NCBI GenBank assembly: GCA_963723235.1 | Contig: CAVRPV010000009.1 | Coordinates: forward strand, 1 to 52,170 | DNA: 52,170 nucleotides | Source: CAIRTM01 sp963723235 | GTDB lineage: Bacteria > Desulfobacterota > WTBG01 > CAIYCZ01 > CAIRTM01 | Reading direction: 5' to 3' | Shown: in pieces, positions 27,942-36,239 of the stretch | Numbering within the stretch: the stretch's first letter is position 1 | Layout: each line of letters starts with the position of its first letter | The notes under the pieces: generated by a model | The model's database searches: none | What the model saw: the letters and a program-made list of their open reading frames with translations, nothing else | Told to the model about the DNA's origin: nothing | Translations under genes and position numbers: made by a program

Positions 27942-28715
27942 ATGCCAACACGCACACTCATTTCCTGGAATGTCAACGGCCTTCGGGCTATACATAAAAA
28001 GGGTTTTTTGGAATGGCTCACCCGGGAATCACCCGATATACTCTGTTTGCAGGAGACAAAAGCATCTCCGGACCAGCTGCCGGATGAACTGCTCAACATC
28101 GACGGTTATTTCTGCTGGTTCAGCTCAGCACAAAAAAAAGGCTACAGCGGTGTTGCGATTTACAGCAAGCAGGAGCCGGTGAACGTGTACTACGGCTTCG
28201 GCGATCCGCGCTTTGACAATGAGGGTCGGATCCTGATTGCCGAGTATCCTGAGTTTGCTCTTTTTTCAATCTATTATCCCAACGGTAAGGCCTCGCCTGA
28301 GCGCCTGCGCTACAAGATGGACTTTTACGACGCTTTCCTCGAATGCGCCCGGCAGTTCAGGGACCGGGGATGCAGGCTGATTATCTGCGGCGATGTCAAC
28401 ACGGCTCACTGTGAAATCGATCTGGCACGGCCAAAGGAAAACGAAAGCAATTCAGGCTTTCTGCCGGAAGAGCGCGCCTGGATTGACCGCTTCCTTGCGG
28501 ATGGTTTTATTGATACCTTCAGGATGATATGCGATGAGCCCGGCCATTACAGCTGGTGGGATTATAAAACCCGGGCACGGGAAAGAAACATCGGCTGGCG
28601 TATTGATTATTTCTTTGTAAGCGAAAGCCTGAGGAAGCAGGTCACAAACGCCAGGATACTCTCCGGGGTGACCGGCTCGGATCACTGCCCCGTCGGCCTG
28701 TCAATTGCAGTATAA
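27942..28715 (+). CDS. xthA: Exodeoxyribonuclease III
   Basis: 257 residues of the ExoIII/AP endonuclease 1 family, which cuts DNA at abasic sites in base excision repair. Catalytic motifs: TLISWNVNGLRAIHKKGFLE, DILCLQETKASPDQLP (metal Glu), GYSGVAIYSK, IYYPNGKASPERLRYK (Tyr), IICGDVNTAHCEIDLA (Asp-Asn), RIDYFFVS and GSDHCPVGLSI (Asp-His). All active-site residues are intact. It reads alone between a minus-strand membrane gene and an interspersed repeat. Confidence 0.96.
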   Translation: MPTRTLISWNVNGLRAIHKKGFLEWLTRESPDILCLQETKASPDQLPDELLNIDGYFCWFSSAQKKGYSGVAIYSKQEPVNVYYGFGDPRFDNEGRILIAEYPEFALFSIYYPNGKASPERLRYKMDFYDAFLECARQFRDRGCRLIICGDVNTAHCEIDLARPKENESNSGFLPEERAWIDRFLADGFIDTFRMICDEPGHYSWWDYKTRARERNIGWRIDYFFVSESLRKQVTNARILSGVTGSDHCPVGLSIAV

Positions 28716-28740
28716 TTCTCCTGCCTCTACAATCAGCTGG

Positions 28741-28861
28741 TTGTTCAAAACTGTTCAGATGCAAGGCACACGCATCGTGAGGGAGGAGGCGTACTCTTCC
28801 GTACGCCGCAGTAACGAAAGATGGCGTGTAACGAAGCAGATGGACGGTTTTGGGAAACCAG
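28741..28861 (+). repeat. Deltaproteobacterial-type interspersed repeat, copy B
   Basis: GGCGTAC-tcttcc-GTACGCC (28789-28808) forms the centre. On the left is GATGCAAGGCACACGCATCG, on the right CGAAAGATGGCGTGTAACGA and TGGACGGTTTTG. It is the same type as 20795-20923 (centre of paired GTAC motifs, AAGGC on one side, AACG on the other). Confidence 0.6.
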
Positions 28862-29257
28862 TCAAAAATACTTTTTCTTAATGGCGCTCATCACAAACTT
28901 GAGGCTTGCGGGCAGGCTGCAGGCTGCTTTAAAGACCTGATCGGCGATATCGGGCATAAAGGTCATGGTCACGCTGTTGCGGCACTCAACCATTTCAAAC
29001 CACAAATCGACATTTTGAAGCAGCCCGGCTTCGGTTGCCGTGCGAATCGCCTGCCAGGGTGATTCGGCTTGCTTGCCTTCGACCTGCGCGATCCGCCTGA
29101 GCAGTTTCCAGGACAATTCAAACGTATACTCAAACCGGTGAATGGCCGCGTCACGCACCAGCGCTGAAAACGGCTCTGATAAAACCTCCTCCAGCAGAAC
29201 CAGGGCCTGCTCCAGTGTTTCAAGATGCGTATCAATGTCTTTAAGCTGGATATCCAT
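28862..29257 (-). CDS. HI0074-family nucleotidyltransferase-partner (HEPN-like) protein, orphan
   Basis: 131 residues of four-helix type: LETLEQALVLLEEVLSEPFS, HRFEYTFELSWKLLRRIAQV, SPWQAIRTATEAGLL, then DLWFEMVECRNSVTMTF. The family (HEPN superfamily) is normally encoded beside an MNT nucleotidyltransferase as a toxin-antitoxin pair. No such partner is found on either side here. The usual RNxxxH motif is RNSVTM, with Met where the catalytic His is expected. It could thus be an inactivated remnant of a toxin-antitoxin pair. Confidence 0.8.
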   Translation of the reverse strand: MDIQLKDIDTHLETLEQALVLLEEVLSEPFSALVRDAAIHRFEYTFELSWKLLRRIAQVEGKQAESPWQAIRTATEAGLLQNVDLWFEMVECRNSVTMTFMPDIADQVFKAACSLPASLKFVMSAIKKKYF

Positions 29258-29558
29258 ATGTCAAGGCGCTCACTTTGCTGGAGGAAGGATTAATCCATGG
29301 TGCGTATACGCAACCGTATCATGAACGTTCCGAGCGCGCAAGAATTTCAAAACCGCATGGGCCCCAGGCACCCTGCGGGTATTGCGGGTTTTAAGGCTTG
29401 ACTTGACGGACAGAAACTATAAACTTGGGCGCGATTACGGGTGCCACAGGGCGCTTTTTTTTTTGATTGTATTGCAATTTTGAGCACTGTCGATTGTGAA
29501 ACAACCAGTGCAAACCATATGCTCAGGCCTTGCCTTAAGCAGTGATTATGTGCGGACT
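29258..29558. other. Gap upstream of the SpoIID gene
   Basis: About 300 bp without a supported gene. It contains a T-rich run after GGGCGC (29450-29464) that could end transcription, but I see no convincing stem. An in-frame ATG at 29496 extends the SpoIID frame upstream; I rejected it because the lipoprotein signal starts at 29559. Confidence 0.4.
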
Positions 29559-30693
29559 ATGCTGAGACGTTTCATTGTATTCATGTGTTTGATTGCCTGT
29601 GTCGGAGCCTGCGCCCGGCAGCAGCCGCTCATTCGCGTGGCAATCAAGACCGATGCGGATGCCGTGCGCCTGAGCCTGGAGGGCACATACAGCATGACGG
29701 ATCTCAGAACCGGTAAGGTTCTTCGTAAAGGACGCGGCAACAACACTGCAGCGCTCAGCGTGTGTGAGCGACGGCTATGCATCGACACCCGGCCGCTTGA
29801 CACGGATGCAATCCGTGTCAAGGTCTCAAAAGGTCTTGGCGTACAGACAGGGCCTGAACTGACACGGTACCGCGGCGATCTTGATGTCCTGACAAATGAA
29901 GCTGGACAATTAAGCGCGATTAACCGACTGGAACTCGAGGATTATCTGGCCGGGGTTCTGCCGCGCGAGGTTCCCGCAGCCTGGCCCATGGCCGCCCTGG
30001 AGGCACAGGCCGTGGCCTCCAGAACCTATGCCCTGCACAGGATTGAACAGTCCGGGGGCCTCCCCTCTGACGTGAGCGCGGATGTATTGTCACAGGTGTA
30101 CGGCGGACGCAGTGCCGAGAGCTGGCGCACAAGCCGGGCAGTCAAACGGACCCGGGGCAAGGCGCTTGTCTACCGCGAACAGCTTATTCCGGCTTTTTTC
30201 CATGCCAACTGCGGCGGCCATACCGAGAATGCTCTCTTTGTATGGAACCTGGATTCTGAGGTGCTGCGCGGCACGGCCTGTCCGTACTGCATAAACCGCC
30301 CCGGTTACAGCTGGAAGCGCAATTTCAATACCCGTACGGTGCAGGAACAGCTCAACCGCAAGGGATACCCGATCGGCCCGATTAAGGCTATCGAGGTCGC
30401 GCAGCACAGTCCGAGCGGACGGGCTATATACCCTGATCATCCATGACCTTAATACCACGACCCTGACGATTCCCGCCGCTGAGTTTCGCACGGCGCTCGG
30501 ACCGGATATCGTGCGCAGCACCCTGTTTGAGGTTGTGATGCAGGGCAATTATTTTGATCTGATCGGGCATGGCTGGGGCCATGGCGTGGGCATGTGTCAG
30601 CAGGGCGCCTGCGGTATGGCGCTGGCAGGCAAAAACATGCTCGACATTCTTGAGTTCTATTACAGCGGCATAACAGTAAAAAAAATGTATTAG
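29559..30693 (+). pseudogene. SpoIID/LytB-domain lipoprotein, split by a frameshift
   Basis: The N-terminus (MLRRFIVFMCLIACVGAC) is a lipoprotein signal with a VGAC lipobox. The SpoIID domain follows: LELEDYLAGVLPREVPAAWP, MAALEAQAVASRTYAL, FHANCGGHTENALFVW. Near 30410-30430 the protein changes frame into LYTLIIHDLNTTTLTIPAAE and ends LIGHGWGHGVGMCQQGACGM, the conserved SpoIID finish. SpoIID cleaves denuded glycan strands. In non-spore-formers such proteins are found as peptidoglycan amidase enhancers or lytic enzymes. The single break fits the window-wide pattern. The MITE at 30695 begins right after the stop codon. Confidence 0.85.
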
Positions 30694-30694
30694 C

Positions 30695-30826
30695 GCATAT
30701 AACAAAATTCTGTAACCACGAGGTCATTTCGAGCGCAGCGAGAAATCTTTCCTAATGAAGCAAGATCTCTCCCTTCGGTCGAGATGACAGGCGAACCAAA
30801 AACGGCTATATAATTTTGTGAAATGC
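30695..30826 (+). mobile_element. 132-bp MITE, copy 1
   Basis: Ends GCATATAACAAAATT and AATTTTGTGAAATGC are inverted repeats with a few mismatches. The element is flanked by TA on both sides. Inside, GTCATTTCGAGCG and CGGTCGAGATGAC pair. A second copy of exactly the same length lies inverted at 40132-40263. It encodes nothing. The TA target suggests mobilisation by an IS630/Tc1-mariner-type transposase, not present in the window. Confidence 0.75.
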
Positions 30827-30850
30827 TATAATTGAGATTGGTTGGATACG

Positions 30851-31672
30851 ATGCGCCCGCGGGTCGGACACATACAATTTCTCAACTGCCTGCCTCTGTA
30901 CCATATGCTGGTGCAAAAAGGGCTGCTGCTGGATATTGACCTGTACAAGGATACGCCGGCGCAGCTGTGCGAACGGCTGATTGCGGGCCGGCTCGATATC
31001 AGCCCGGTGCCGTCAATTGAATTTGCACGTCATGCAGACGAGCTGCTTTTGCTGCCCGGCATAGCGGTCAGTTCGCGCGGACCGGTCATGAGCATCGTGC
31101 TTGTCAGCAAGGTACCGCTCAACCAGCTTGACGGCTGCATGGTGGCTTTGGCCAATAACTCGCGCACGTCCCAGGTGCTGGCCCGGCTTGTGCTGGAGAA
31201 TCACTACGGCGTGCACCCGTTGTATTTTGAAAGCCCGCCGGACCTTGCCGAGATGTTTCGCGAGGCGGACGCGGCCCTGTTGATCGGCGATGACGCATTG
31301 AGAATTGTTGCCGCCCCCTGTTCCTATCATGTTTACGATCTTGGACGGGAGTGGACCGCGATGACAGGGCACAGCATGGTGTATGCTCTCTGGGCCGTGC
31401 GCAGGGATTTCGCCCGCAAGCATCCCGACGCAGTCAGCCGCGTACAGCAGGCCTTTCAGACCTCGCTGCAGGAAAGCATTACCAGCATTGACGCAATCGC
31501 GCGCGATATTGCCCGCTGGGAACCTTTTTCTGCAGCGTTTCTACAACAGTATTTTCAGACGCTGCAGTTTGATTTTAAGCCCGACCTGCAGCAGGGTTTG
31601 CTGCATTTCTACGAACTGGCCCAAAAAATTGATGCCTTGAAAACCGTGCCGGACCTGGTCTTCTGGCAATAA
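30851..31672 (+). CDS. mqnA: Chorismate dehydratase MqnA (futalosine menaquinone pathway)
   Basis: 273 residues. MqnA converts chorismate to 3-enolpyruvylbenzoate, the first step of the futalosine route to menaquinone. It has a periplasmic-binding-protein-like fold without signal peptide. Seen: RVGHIQFLNCLPLYHML, LDISPVPSIEFARHADELLL, SRGPVMSIVLVSKVPL, LANNSRTSQVLARLVLEN and ADAALLIGDDALRIV. ATG at 30851 is used; a TTG three codons upstream is possible. Other mqn genes are not in the window, so the pathway is scattered. Its presence implies respiration with menaquinone. Confidence 0.93.
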   Translation: MRPRVGHIQFLNCLPLYHMLVQKGLLLDIDLYKDTPAQLCERLIAGRLDISPVPSIEFARHADELLLLPGIAVSSRGPVMSIVLVSKVPLNQLDGCMVALANNSRTSQVLARLVLENHYGVHPLYFESPPDLAEMFREADAALLIGDDALRIVAAPCSYHVYDLGREWTAMTGHSMVYALWAVRRDFARKHPDAVSRVQQAFQTSLQESITSIDAIARDIARWEPFSAAFLQQYFQTLQFDFKPDLQQGLLHFYELAQKIDALKTVPDLVFWQ

Positions 31673-31726
31673 AACGATGGTGGTTGCCGGCGCACGCAGG
31701 CAGCCATTGACAAAGGAGTTGATAGC

Positions 31727-32182
31727 ATGGATGCACTTTTAAACAATATAGCCGGTGCGCCTGAGGTTGAGTTTATCAACACGCCGGAAGGCTTTACCGA
31801 GGCAGCAGAGCGCTCGCTTGACTCTACGGAAAAGGTGATCTATTACCTGGGCAGTGCCGAGCTTCTGATGGACGCCTACGAGCAGGCCTACGAGGACGGG
31901 CACTACATACCCACCCGCATCAAGCGCAATGTGCTGGTGAAAATGCTGGTTGAGGACACGCCCGCGATGCAGCGCTATCGCGAAACCGATGCGCAGCAGG
32001 TGCGCGAAACACGCTGCCTGCCTCCGGGGGCCGATTTCAGGCATTCATTCATGGTGCATGATGACACGGTTGTCTTTTTCATGAAAACCGGCAGCAAGGC
32101 CGTCGGCCTTTCCATCGTCAGCGCACCGATTGCCGAAACCATGAAAACTATCTTTGATGAAATATGGCAGCGCGGAACCTGA
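31727..32182 (+). CDS. Stand-alone TrmB/PLD-like sensory domain protein
   Basis: 151 residues. The pattern FTEAAERSLDSTEKVIYYLG, RIKRNVLVKMLVEDTPAMQR, then ETRCLPPGADFRHSFMVHDD and VVFFMKTGSKAVGLSIVSAP resembles the C-terminal effector domain of TrmB-type regulators, which has a phospholipase-D-like fold without the catalytic HKD. The N-terminal winged helix of TrmB is missing. A good ribosome-binding site (AAGGAG) precedes the ATG. It may be a ligand sensor or a partner for a regulator elsewhere. It begins 54 bp after mqnA. Confidence 0.65.
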   Translation: MDALLNNIAGAPEVEFINTPEGFTEAAERSLDSTEKVIYYLGSAELLMDAYEQAYEDGHYIPTRIKRNVLVKMLVEDTPAMQRYRETDAQQVRETRCLPPGADFRHSFMVHDDTVVFFMKTGSKAVGLSIVSAPIAETMKTIFDEIWQRGT

Positions 32183-32197
32183 ACCTCCTTGATAGCT

Positions 32198-33214
32198 CTA
32201 TCGGGTGAGAATCGCCGTATACAGAACTTCAAGCGCCTGCAGTTCAGCTTCACACCCATACCGCGCACGCATCTCTTCGCGGGCCTGCCTGCCCAGTTGC
32301 TGCCGCAGGTCTGGGCTTGCGGCAAGACGTTCGCAGGCTTCAAGCAGCAACTCCGTATCACAAAGGGGCACCAGAATCCCGGTACGCATGTTTTCAATCA
32401 GCGCGCGGTTCCCGGCTACATCCGTTGCAACCACGGCCTTTCCCGCTGCCATGGCTTCCATGACTGCACCCGGCATGCCTTCCTGCAGAGACGTGTTTAA
32501 AAAAACATCGGCCGCCTGCATCAATTCAAGCACACGCGCGTGCGGTATTTCGCCACAATAGCTGAAGCCGTTTATGCATTGCCCGGCTGCAAGCACCTGT
32601 TCGCTTTCTTCCGCATCAAGGCATGGTCCGGCCAGCAGCAACCGGGCCTGCGGTTGTTTTGTTGTGAAGCGGGCGAAAGCCTTAAGTGCATATCCTATAT
32701 TTTTAACCGGCCTCAGCCCCGCTGCCATGAAAAACACGAACTCCTCAGGCGCCAGGTTCCACGCGCAACGAGCGTCTTTGCGCGATTTGCTTTTGTTGTC
32801 AGGCACGTGAACTGCCTGGGGAATTATGTGCACCCTGTCTGCACAATCAGGAAAACGCGTTCGCACGCTTTCTGCCGCCTCGGCGTGAAAAACAATCAGT
32901 GCACGGGCAGAGGTGAGCGCCAGCCGCGCTTCAGGCCGCACATCTGCATTATAATCCGTGCCCGTCATGGTCACGACCCAGGGGCAGGCGCCGAGTATGC
33001 CGCTTTGCTGCAGCCAGGCATGCGGCTGCAGGGCATGCAGGCTGTGAATCAGATCAGGCGCGAAATTGCCAAGCTCTGCAGGCGCATCCGTTGTGGAGCT
33101 GAAAAGACGCACACTGTGGCCGCGACCTCGCAGCCCGTCAAAGAGGCGCTGAACCGTCAGGCTGTTGCCGCGGCACACGGGCAGGGTATAGGGGCTGACA
33201 AGGGCGATTTTCAT
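32198..33214 (-). CDS. Glycosyltransferase, GT4 family
   Basis: 338 residues of the GT-B fold. N-terminal half: MKIALVSPYTLPVCRGNSLT and APDLIHSLHALQPHAWL, then VTMTGTDYNADV. C-terminal half: FFMAAGLRPVKNIGYALKAF, LLAGPCLD, then ADVFLNTSLQEGMPGAVMEA (the nucleotide-sugar binding Glu-x7-Glu region) and MAAGKAVVATDVAGNRALIE. It would transfer a sugar from a nucleotide donor onto a glycan or lipid. The ATG at 33214 begins the classic first strand; 33238 is an alternative. Convergent with the gene at 31727. Confidence 0.9.
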   Translation of the reverse strand: MKIALVSPYTLPVCRGNSLTVQRLFDGLRGRGHSVRLFSSTTDAPAELGNFAPDLIHSLHALQPHAWLQQSGILGACPWVVTMTGTDYNADVRPEARLALTSARALIVFHAEAAESVRTRFPDCADRVHIIPQAVHVPDNKSKSRKDARCAWNLAPEEFVFFMAAGLRPVKNIGYALKAFARFTTKQPQARLLLAGPCLDAEESEQVLAAGQCINGFSYCGEIPHARVLELMQAADVFLNTSLQEGMPGAVMEAMAAGKAVVATDVAGNRALIENMRTGILVPLCDTELLLEACERLAASPDLRQQLGRQAREEMRARYGCEAELQALEVLYTAILTR

Positions 33215-33239
33215 CTGGCTTTCAAACACCTGTTTCAAG

Positions 33240-33268
33240 GTAGGAGCGACCTCGGGTCGCGAATATTG
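33240..33268 (+). repeat. REP-like element, partial second copy
   Basis: GTAGGAGCGACC followed by TCGGGTCGCGAATATTG matches half of the palindromic element at 4087-4134, including the GCGAATATTG-like part. It lies right upstream of the GT4 gene. Confidence 0.5.
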
Positions 33269-33271
33269 TCT

Positions 33272-33415
33272 TTATCTGCATCCGCTTTTTATCTTCCGGA
33301 GCCTGGGCACTTTCTTCAAAATATCCCGGCGATCATAGAGAACCGTTGAGCGCCGGATCTCGGCTGCCGTTTGCGGCGCTTTGTTTTTTGATCGTTTAGC
33401 TTTAGGGGTGGTCAT
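33272..33415 (-). CDS. Possible small basic protein
   Basis: A 47-residue frame: MTTPKAKRSKNKAPQTAAEI, then RRSTVLYDRRDILKKVPRLR, very rich in Lys and Arg. An ATG at 33415 is used; the longer frame starts at 33475. I do not recognise it. It might be a nucleic-acid-binding peptide or a chance frame. Confidence 0.35.
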   Translation of the reverse strand: MTTPKAKRSKNKAPQTAAEIRRSTVLYDRRDILKKVPRLRKIKSGCR

Positions 33416-33701
33416 ACAAGGCCTTGCTGCGCGGTAGGGTTCTACACTGTGGTTCCCGCTGCGGTTTTGGTTCAATCCTGTCTGATTTCAAATAATCTTA
33501 TAATTATTGATTTCAATGTGCAAACGGAAAAAGCCGCAGGCTGATTAGCCGGGCTGAAAATACTGAAAAAATTGTATTTAACATTCTCCGGAATTGGACT
33601 ACAATTAACGTCAAAGTTCAATAGCTGCACTGAACGGATCGCGCCAGGCCGCCGGCCTGCCCGCAAACCCCATGTGAACTCAATGACGAAAGGAAACTGA
33701 T

Positions 33702-33800
33702 ATGGCAAAAAGCATGGATAAGAAAAAGAAAGAGACCAAGAAGAAACCCGTAAAGTCTTTAAAAGAAAAGCGGGCTGAAAAAGCCGCAAAGAAAGCCTGA
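33702..33800 (+). CDS. 32-residue lysine-rich small protein
   Basis: It starts at an ATG with AAGGAAA eight bases upstream and reads MAKSMDKKKKETKKKPVKSL and then KEKRAEKAAKKA. Half of the residues are Lys or Arg, spaced like a helix. Similar short Lys-rich proteins occur in Geobacter-type genomes. It is too short for routine gene calling. It might bind RNA or DNA; the function is unknown. Confidence 0.6.
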   Translation: MAKSMDKKKKETKKKPVKSLKEKRAEKAAKKA

Positions 33801-33818
33801 TACAATAACGCCTTTTTG

Positions 33819-33848
33819 TCGGCCCCGCTGTGTTCTCCGCGGGGCCGA
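33819..33848. other. GC-rich hairpin after the small protein gene
   Basis: CGGCCCCGC and GCGGGGCCG pair across a 10-base loop. There is no T-tract on either side, so it may be an RNA stability or pausing element rather than a canonical terminator. Confidence 0.5.
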
Positions 33849-33876
33849 ATCCCTAAAAATGGCCGATACTACAATC

Positions 33877-34891
33877 ATGCGCGTCCTTTATTCCTTTGCT
33901 GTTGCTGTATCCATTATACTTTGTATCCTTGCCGGGTCCGGCCTGCGCGCAGCCGCTTGGGCCCGGTGATTTCTTTCCCGATTTCAGCCACGCAAACAAT
34001 CTTGACACAGCGGAGTGTGAATACCTGGGCATTGATCCTTCGCGCGATTTTCATCTGGGCTCGCTCAAGCAGGATATTGTCATCCTGGAGTTCATGAACG
34101 TTTTCTGCGACATGTGCCGGGAGGATGTTGATCTTTACAATGAGCTCTACGAGATCAGCCGCAGCAATGCGGAGCTGGCCGGCACCTTTGCGGTGCTGGG
34201 GGTTGCGGTCGGCAACTCCTTTGAGGAAGTGATGCAGTGCAGCGATGAACTGTTCGTGAACTATCCGATACTGCTTGATACGGAGCGTGAAATCCTCTCT
34301 CTTACGGGCAGCGTGCGCGGTGCTCCGCAGACCTACGTCCTGCAGCGGCAGGGTGACCGCTATGTCATCCGCCACTTTTCGCGCAGCGCAACCGGCAAAG
34401 ATGAATATCTGGCCATTGTGCGAGCGCAGCTGGGACGAAAAGCGCAGCAGGCTGCCGCGCCCGCGCGGGCCTTTTCCTACTGCCTCATGATCAACGGCAA
34501 GAAGTGTACTGAAAAGCAGTTCGCCGGCTCGCGCGTGCTCCTGTATTTCCCGCATGAAAAAAGCTATCCCCACGCATCCGACACGCGCAACACGGCCCAG
34601 CAGATTGAGGTGCTGCGCCGCGTGCTTGAACAGTACCCCGATATTCGCATTATCCTGGTTGAGCCCGAAGGGAACGGGCGCAAGGCCCTGAAGGGCATTG
34701 CATTGCCGCCGGCCATAACCCGCGCCACAGGAGACCCGGCGCTGCTTGATCAGCTGGCATCAAACGACCACCCGACCGTGTACTATATCGACGCCACGGG
34801 AAGCGCGGTATTCAAGGGTCAGGCGCTCACTCTGTCGGCCCTGCGCTCCATGATCGACGGCCGCTACAAGGCCGAACCCGGACATGCCTGA
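33877..34891 (+). pseudogene. Exported thioredoxin-fold protein, frameshift in the signal peptide
   Basis: The mature part reads LGPGDFFPDFSHANNLDTAE, then QDIVILEFMNVFCDMCREDV with a CxxC motif (CDMC), and RGAPQTYVLQRQGDRYVI. This is a TlpA/AhpC-type thioredoxin fold, followed by a second domain of about 130 residues of unknown type (VLLYFPHEKSYPHASDTRNT; PTVYYIDATGSAVFKGQ). The ATG at 33877 begins a good signal peptide (RVLYSFAVAVSIILCILAGS), but it is in another frame; a shift near 33945 is needed to join GLR with AQPLGPGDFF. It overlaps the start of the FMN-binding gene, so both may act in extracytoplasmic redox chemistry. Confidence 0.75.
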
Positions 34892-35385
34892 AGCTGACAT
34901 TATCAGCCTGATCACCCGCACCCTGGCCGCGCAGGATGCAGGCGTGATTGACACGGTTAAAACCGATGATTGATGGAAACGAAGTCTACCGCACCAGCAC
35001 GAAAGATCCTGCGCGTTTTTATTTTTCGCGGTCTGGAGAGCAGCCCGAGCCTGTGCGACCTGTGCCATGACAGCCATTTCGTTTACAGCATCGATCCCCA
35101 AGGGCACTATCGTTGCATTCATTCCCGTCTGCCCTGCCCAAGCGGGGCAACGTGAGCTGGAGCGATGAGGAGATAGACAGGTACCGCAAGGTGTTTAAGG
35201 GCAAAAATATCCACGACACTTTTCACTTCAATGCTGCGCATGATGCAATCTCAGGGGCGACGATTACGTCAAGCATCGTGTATGAAGGCTTCAACCGCGG
35301 CAAGCAAATCTTTAAGCAGGTGCAGCTTCTCCCCCCGGTTACATCCCAGATCAGCGAAGCTGTCACAAAACCTGCCGTGAAATGA
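34884..35385 (+). pseudogene. FMN-binding domain protein, several frameshifts
   Basis: Pieces in successive frames give MPEADIISLITRTLAAQDAG, then IDGNEVYRTSTKDPARFYF, CDLCHDSHFVYSIDPQG, and LPKRGNVSWSDEEIDRYRKV followed by HDAISGATITSSIVYEG. The last is the FMN_bind motif in which the Thr of SGAT carries covalently bound FMN in RnfG/NqrC proteins. At least three shifts are needed, near 34965, 35065 and 35140. The CxxC-like CDLC suggests a redox site. The ATG overlaps the stop of the thioredoxin-fold gene. Confidence 0.65.
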
Positions 35386-35496
35386 AGATAGCTTTGTAAG
35401 CACAAACAGGTTCGTGGAGGGCCGAGCTGCGTCGCAGGCTGTAATAACCACGCCCCAGGGAGCACAAGCCCCTTATTCTGCTGCGCTTGTTGGGGC

Positions 35497-35525
35497 TTGA
35501 CAGAAATCCATGCGATGTGTACACT
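35497..35525 (+). promoter_or_regulatory. Promoter of the first vapBC cassette
   Basis: TTGACA (35497-35502) and TACACT (35520-35525) are 17 bp apart, 25 bp before vapB. A cassette with its own promoter is typical of toxin-antitoxin cassettes. Confidence 0.75.
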
Positions 35526-35534
35526 AAATACACA
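35516..35534. promoter_or_regulatory. Palindromic operator candidate for VapB
   Basis: TGTGTA and TACACA (seven-base spacer) form an inverted repeat overlapping the -10 box. Autorepression by the VapBC complex binding such a site is the usual mechanism for the family. Confidence 0.6.
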
Positions 35535-35549
35535 TGATGGAGGTGTATT

Positions 35550-35741
35550 ATGAGGACCAATGTAGTGATTGACGACGAGCTTATGAGCCGCGCCTTGCGC
35601 TCCAGCGGATGCCGTACAAAGCGCGCTGCCATTGAATCCGGACTGAAGCTCCTCGTGCAAGTCAACAGCCAGAAGAAACTGCGCAACCTCAAGGGCAAGA
35701 TTGTTTGGGATGGCAATCTTGAGGAGATGCGAAGGGACTAA
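35550..35741 (+). CDS. vapB: VapB-type antitoxin
   Basis: 63 residues. N-terminal MRTNVVIDDELMSRALRSSG and CRTKRAAIESGLKLL form the ribbon-helix-helix DNA-binding part. The tail LKGKIVWDGNLEEMRRD is the usual toxin-neutralising segment, ending in an acidic-basic stretch. It matches the DUF2191/VapB family. A GGAGG lies before the ATG. The vapC start follows its stop by one base. Antitoxin and autorepressor of the operon; lies in an integron cassette. Confidence 0.92.
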   Translation: MRTNVVIDDELMSRALRSSGCRTKRAAIESGLKLLVQVNSQKKLRNLKGKIVWDGNLEEMRRD

Positions 35742-35742
35742 C

Positions 35743-36132
35743 ATGGTTATCGTAGATACGTCTGCCTGGGTCGAATACCTGCAAGACGGACACGCCCCAG
35801 TGGTGAAGAAAGTTGACGACTGCCTTGGGCAGGATCTTGTTGGCATCGGCGATTTGATTTATTGCGAGGTGATGCAAGGCCTCCGGTCTTCTCAGCAACG
35901 CGGACAGGTTTCGTCCCTGCTCCTTTCCTTGCCACAATTCGAAATGGCTGGTTTCGGCATTGCGGAAAAATCAGCCGATAACTATCGGCTCCTGCGATCC
36001 AAAGGCGTGACAATCCGAAAAACTATCGACGTTCTGATCGGCACATTCTGCGCCGAACACGGATTCCAGATCGTGCACAACGATTCGGACTTCACTTTGA
36101 TGGCTCAATATATCGGATTAGACATAATCTAA
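35743..36132 (+). CDS. vapC: VapC PIN-domain toxin
   Basis: 129 residues of a PIN-domain ribonuclease, which cuts specific RNAs (often tRNA or the rRNA loop) when released by VapB. Acidic metal-binding residues: MVIVDTSAWVEYL (first Asp), IYCEVMQGLRS (Glu), TIDVLIGTFCAEHG (Asp) and NDSDFTLMAQ (final Asp). Full length. The ATG at 35743 follows vapB directly. The pair probably stabilises the cassette array. Confidence 0.93.
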   Translation: MVIVDTSAWVEYLQDGHAPVVKKVDDCLGQDLVGIGDLIYCEVMQGLRSSQQRGQVSSLLLSLPQFEMAGFGIAEKSADNYRLLRSKGVTIRKTIDVLIGTFCAEHGFQIVHNDSDFTLMAQYIGLDII

Positions 36133-36136
36133 GCCC

Positions 36137-36192
36137 CGACAACGGTTTGCACGGAACGTGTCAAGACGCGCCCGTGAGCAGCAACGTTAGGT
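36137..36192 (+). repeat. attC site 1 (after vapBC)
   Basis: The 3' end GTTAGGT (36186-36192) is a perfect R' box (GTTRRRY). The 5' box CGACAAC is imperfect. Between them, TTTGCACGG can pair with CCGTG-AGCA with a small bulge. Length 56 bp, in line with the other sites of this array. Confidence 0.6.
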
Positions 36193-36239
36193 TGTATTCT
36201 TAAAATTAATGAAAACTTCACCGGAGTAAGGGAGACAAT

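Noticed and set aside
35441..35496. A sixth attC before vapB (GCCCCA...TGGGGC with GTTGGGG)
   Set aside because: The hairpin is imperfect and the boxes fit poorly; I cannot tell a decayed attC or attI from chance, so it is not listed as a site.
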